Positions 5,921 to 6,604 of a stretch of DNA of 6,604 nucleotides are shown here, piece after piece. Every line of letters begins with the position of its first letter. Position 1 is the stretch's first letter. Below the pieces are notes generated by a model. That model was given only the letters and a program-made list of their open reading frames with translations, was not told the origin of the DNA and searched no databases. The position numbers and the translations under genes are program-made. This DNA is from Sulfolobus sp. UBA167 (GTDB taxonomy: Archaea > Thermoproteota > Thermoprotei_A > Sulfolobales > Sulfolobaceae): positions 73,388 to 79,991 of the forward strand of contig DAHF01000062.1 in assembly GCA_002495845.1 (NCBI GenBank), written 5' to 3'.

Positions 5921-6411
5921 GGTAAGGGGATATAGTAAAATAAAGAGTAGCCAAAGGCTTTAATCAGCACATCGTTACAGAAGATTTCCACGCTTTTACT
6001 TTCCTTGTCAATTCCTACAAGGACATGGTTTCCGCTTCTTAGGATTTCTATTAATCTATCTTTCTCATAGTTCTCGTATATTGTGACCTCCTTTCCATCC
6101 ATGAGGCTTTTCAGGGTATATGCGGTGTGCACGTTCGGAGATGTGACCTCAATGTTCAGTTTTATTTTCCTCTGTTTTTCGCTACGTCTTAGATTGACCT
6201 TTAGCCCCTCAGAGATCGCTATTCCATCTACCCAAGCTAACGTGTCTATTCTTTCATCGCAGTTCTTTCCTATTACTGTCAATGGCGGGACTGTGATGTT
6301 CCTTCCTTCGCTTTTGATCACCGAAGGCAAGGTGACTATTATATTTCCTATCCTTAGGTCGCTGTAATGACCAACTCTGCATACAGACAGGCTATTGTCT
6401 ACATAAGGCAT
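5917..6411 (-). CDS. Uncharacterised protein, convergent with XPB
   Basis: This 164-aa protein matches no family I can name. The sequence alternates short strands (GNIIVTLPSVI, KIKLNIEV, NHVLVGID, SVEIFCNDVLI), so it is probably beta-rich and soluble; there is no signal peptide. Three cysteines (11, 51, 145) are too dispersed to be a zinc site. A central charged stretch, LRRSEKQRKIK (74-84), is basic. The C-terminal AFGYSLFYYIPLP is aromatic and hydrophobic but too short to be a confident membrane anchor. The ATG at 6411 lies about 27 nt from a CATTTATTG box, giving a leaderless monocistronic transcript. Codon use is like its neighbours and the frame spans 165 codons, so I consider it a real gene, probably lineage-restricted. 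Confidence 0.85.
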   Translation of the reverse strand: MPYVDNSLSVCRVGHYSDLRIGNIIVTLPSVIKSEGRNITVPPLTVIGKNCDERIDTLAWVDGIAISEGLKVNLRRSEKQRKIKLNIEVTSPNVHTAYTLKSLMDGKEVTIYENYEKDRLIEILRSGNHVLVGIDKESKSVEIFCNDVLIKAFGYSLFYYIPLP

Positions 6412-6418
6412 TTATATC
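6411..6418 (+). promoter_or_regulatory. TATA box for the rightmost + strand gene
   Basis: TTTATATC is a good archaeal TATA match and predicts a transcription start near 6440, leaving a leader of about 46 nt before the ATG at 6486. Its first base is also the first base of the start codon of the opposing gene. Confidence 0.45.
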
Positions 6419-6433
6419 ATTTTAGAGGACTAT

Positions 6434-6442
6434 CAATAAATG
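6434..6442 (-). promoter_or_regulatory. TATA-like box for the 164-aa gene
   Basis: On the minus strand CATTTATTG is centred about 27 nt upstream of the ATG at 6411, fitting a leaderless start. It coincides with the predicted start point of the divergent + strand transcript. Confidence 0.45.
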
Positions 6443-6485
6443 TTTGAACCTTGTAAGGTCTGACGAGTGATGTGAAACCAGGCTG

Positions 6486-6604
6486 ATGAAAATGAGATGG
6501 CTAAAGAAAAGGGAAATAATAGCGTATTACCTACTTTTCTCTAAGTTCAGGCTTCAAGAGTTTTCCTTCATCGAAGCCATGGCCACGCTCTATCCTTACT
6601 TCTC
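6486..6604 (+). CDS. N-terminal part of an unidentified gene (3' truncated by window edge)
   Basis: An open frame of 39 complete codons begins at ATG 6486 (MKMRWLKKREII) and continues past the right edge; an in-frame TGA at 6468 limits the start, and ATG 6492 is the alternative. GTGAT at 6467-6471 is a partial Shine-Dalgarno match, somewhat far at 14 nt. The peptide is basic at first, then aromatic and helical (AYYLLFSKFRLQEFSF, then IEAMATLYPYF), which is compatible with a small helix-turn-helix or other all-alpha domain. It does not resemble the N-terminus expected of Bax1, the XPB partner often encoded beside XPB. Too little is present to name it. Confidence 0.6.
   Translation, partial: MKMRWLKKREIIAYYLLFSKFRLQEFSFIEAMATLYPYF

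Noticed and set aside
6440..6489. C/D-box guide RNA resembling D'-C' (CTGA at 6460, cga spacer, GTGATGT at 6467) with a CTGA at 6483 and TGATGA at 6484-6489
   Set aside because: The expected first C box near 6440 (ATGTTTG) matches only four of seven positions, the C'-D interval is about 9 nt instead of about 12, and no terminal stem is visible. The same bases are explained as leader and start region of the gene at 6486.

Overview
The window looks like chromosomal core DNA from a thermoacidophilic crenarchaeon of the order Sulfolobales. The evidence is an archaeal gene set (CTP-dependent riboflavin kinase with an N-terminal winged helix, Taw1/TYW1, GatCA, CutA1, archaeal XPB), AGG/AGA/ATA-rich codon use, very tight packing, TATA boxes about 25 nt upstream of leaderless starts, GGTGA-type Shine-Dalgarno sites inside operons, and several GTG/TTG starts. 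Genus cannot be settled from sequence reading alone. I see no mobile element, CRISPR array, tRNA or rRNA.

Layout. Positions 1-66 hold what appears to be the last 21 codons of a + strand gene, followed by about 93 bp of non-coding convergent spacer. Two minus-strand operons follow. The distal one, taw1-ribK (1904 to 160), joins the radical-SAM wyosine enzyme to a riboflavin kinase/regulator through an ATGA stop/start overlap. The upstream one, cutA-gatC-gatA (3948 to 1937), encodes a CutA1 trimer protein and two subunits of the tRNA-dependent amidotransferase; gatB is not here. A 36-bp divergent spacer (3949-3984) separates cutA from a + strand operon of an unknown 123-aa acidic protein and an XPB-type helicase, which overlap by 41 bp with a strong internal ribosome-binding site. 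The helicase converges with an unknown minus-strand gene (5917-6411), the two stop codons sharing one TTAA. A second compact divergent promoter region (6412-6485) precedes a + strand gene that runs off the right edge.

How the genes relate. Most of the left half concerns tRNA (amidotransferase for Asn-tRNA/Gln-tRNA formation, wyosine modification of tRNA-Phe) and flavin cofactor supply. The right half is a DNA-repair/transcription helicase with an uncharacterised co-translated partner. The best candidate for something undescribed is that small-protein/XPB pair. Second is the taw1-ribK coupling, which suggests an FMN link to wyosine synthesis in an organism whose Taw1 lacks the flavodoxin domain of eukaryotic TYW1.
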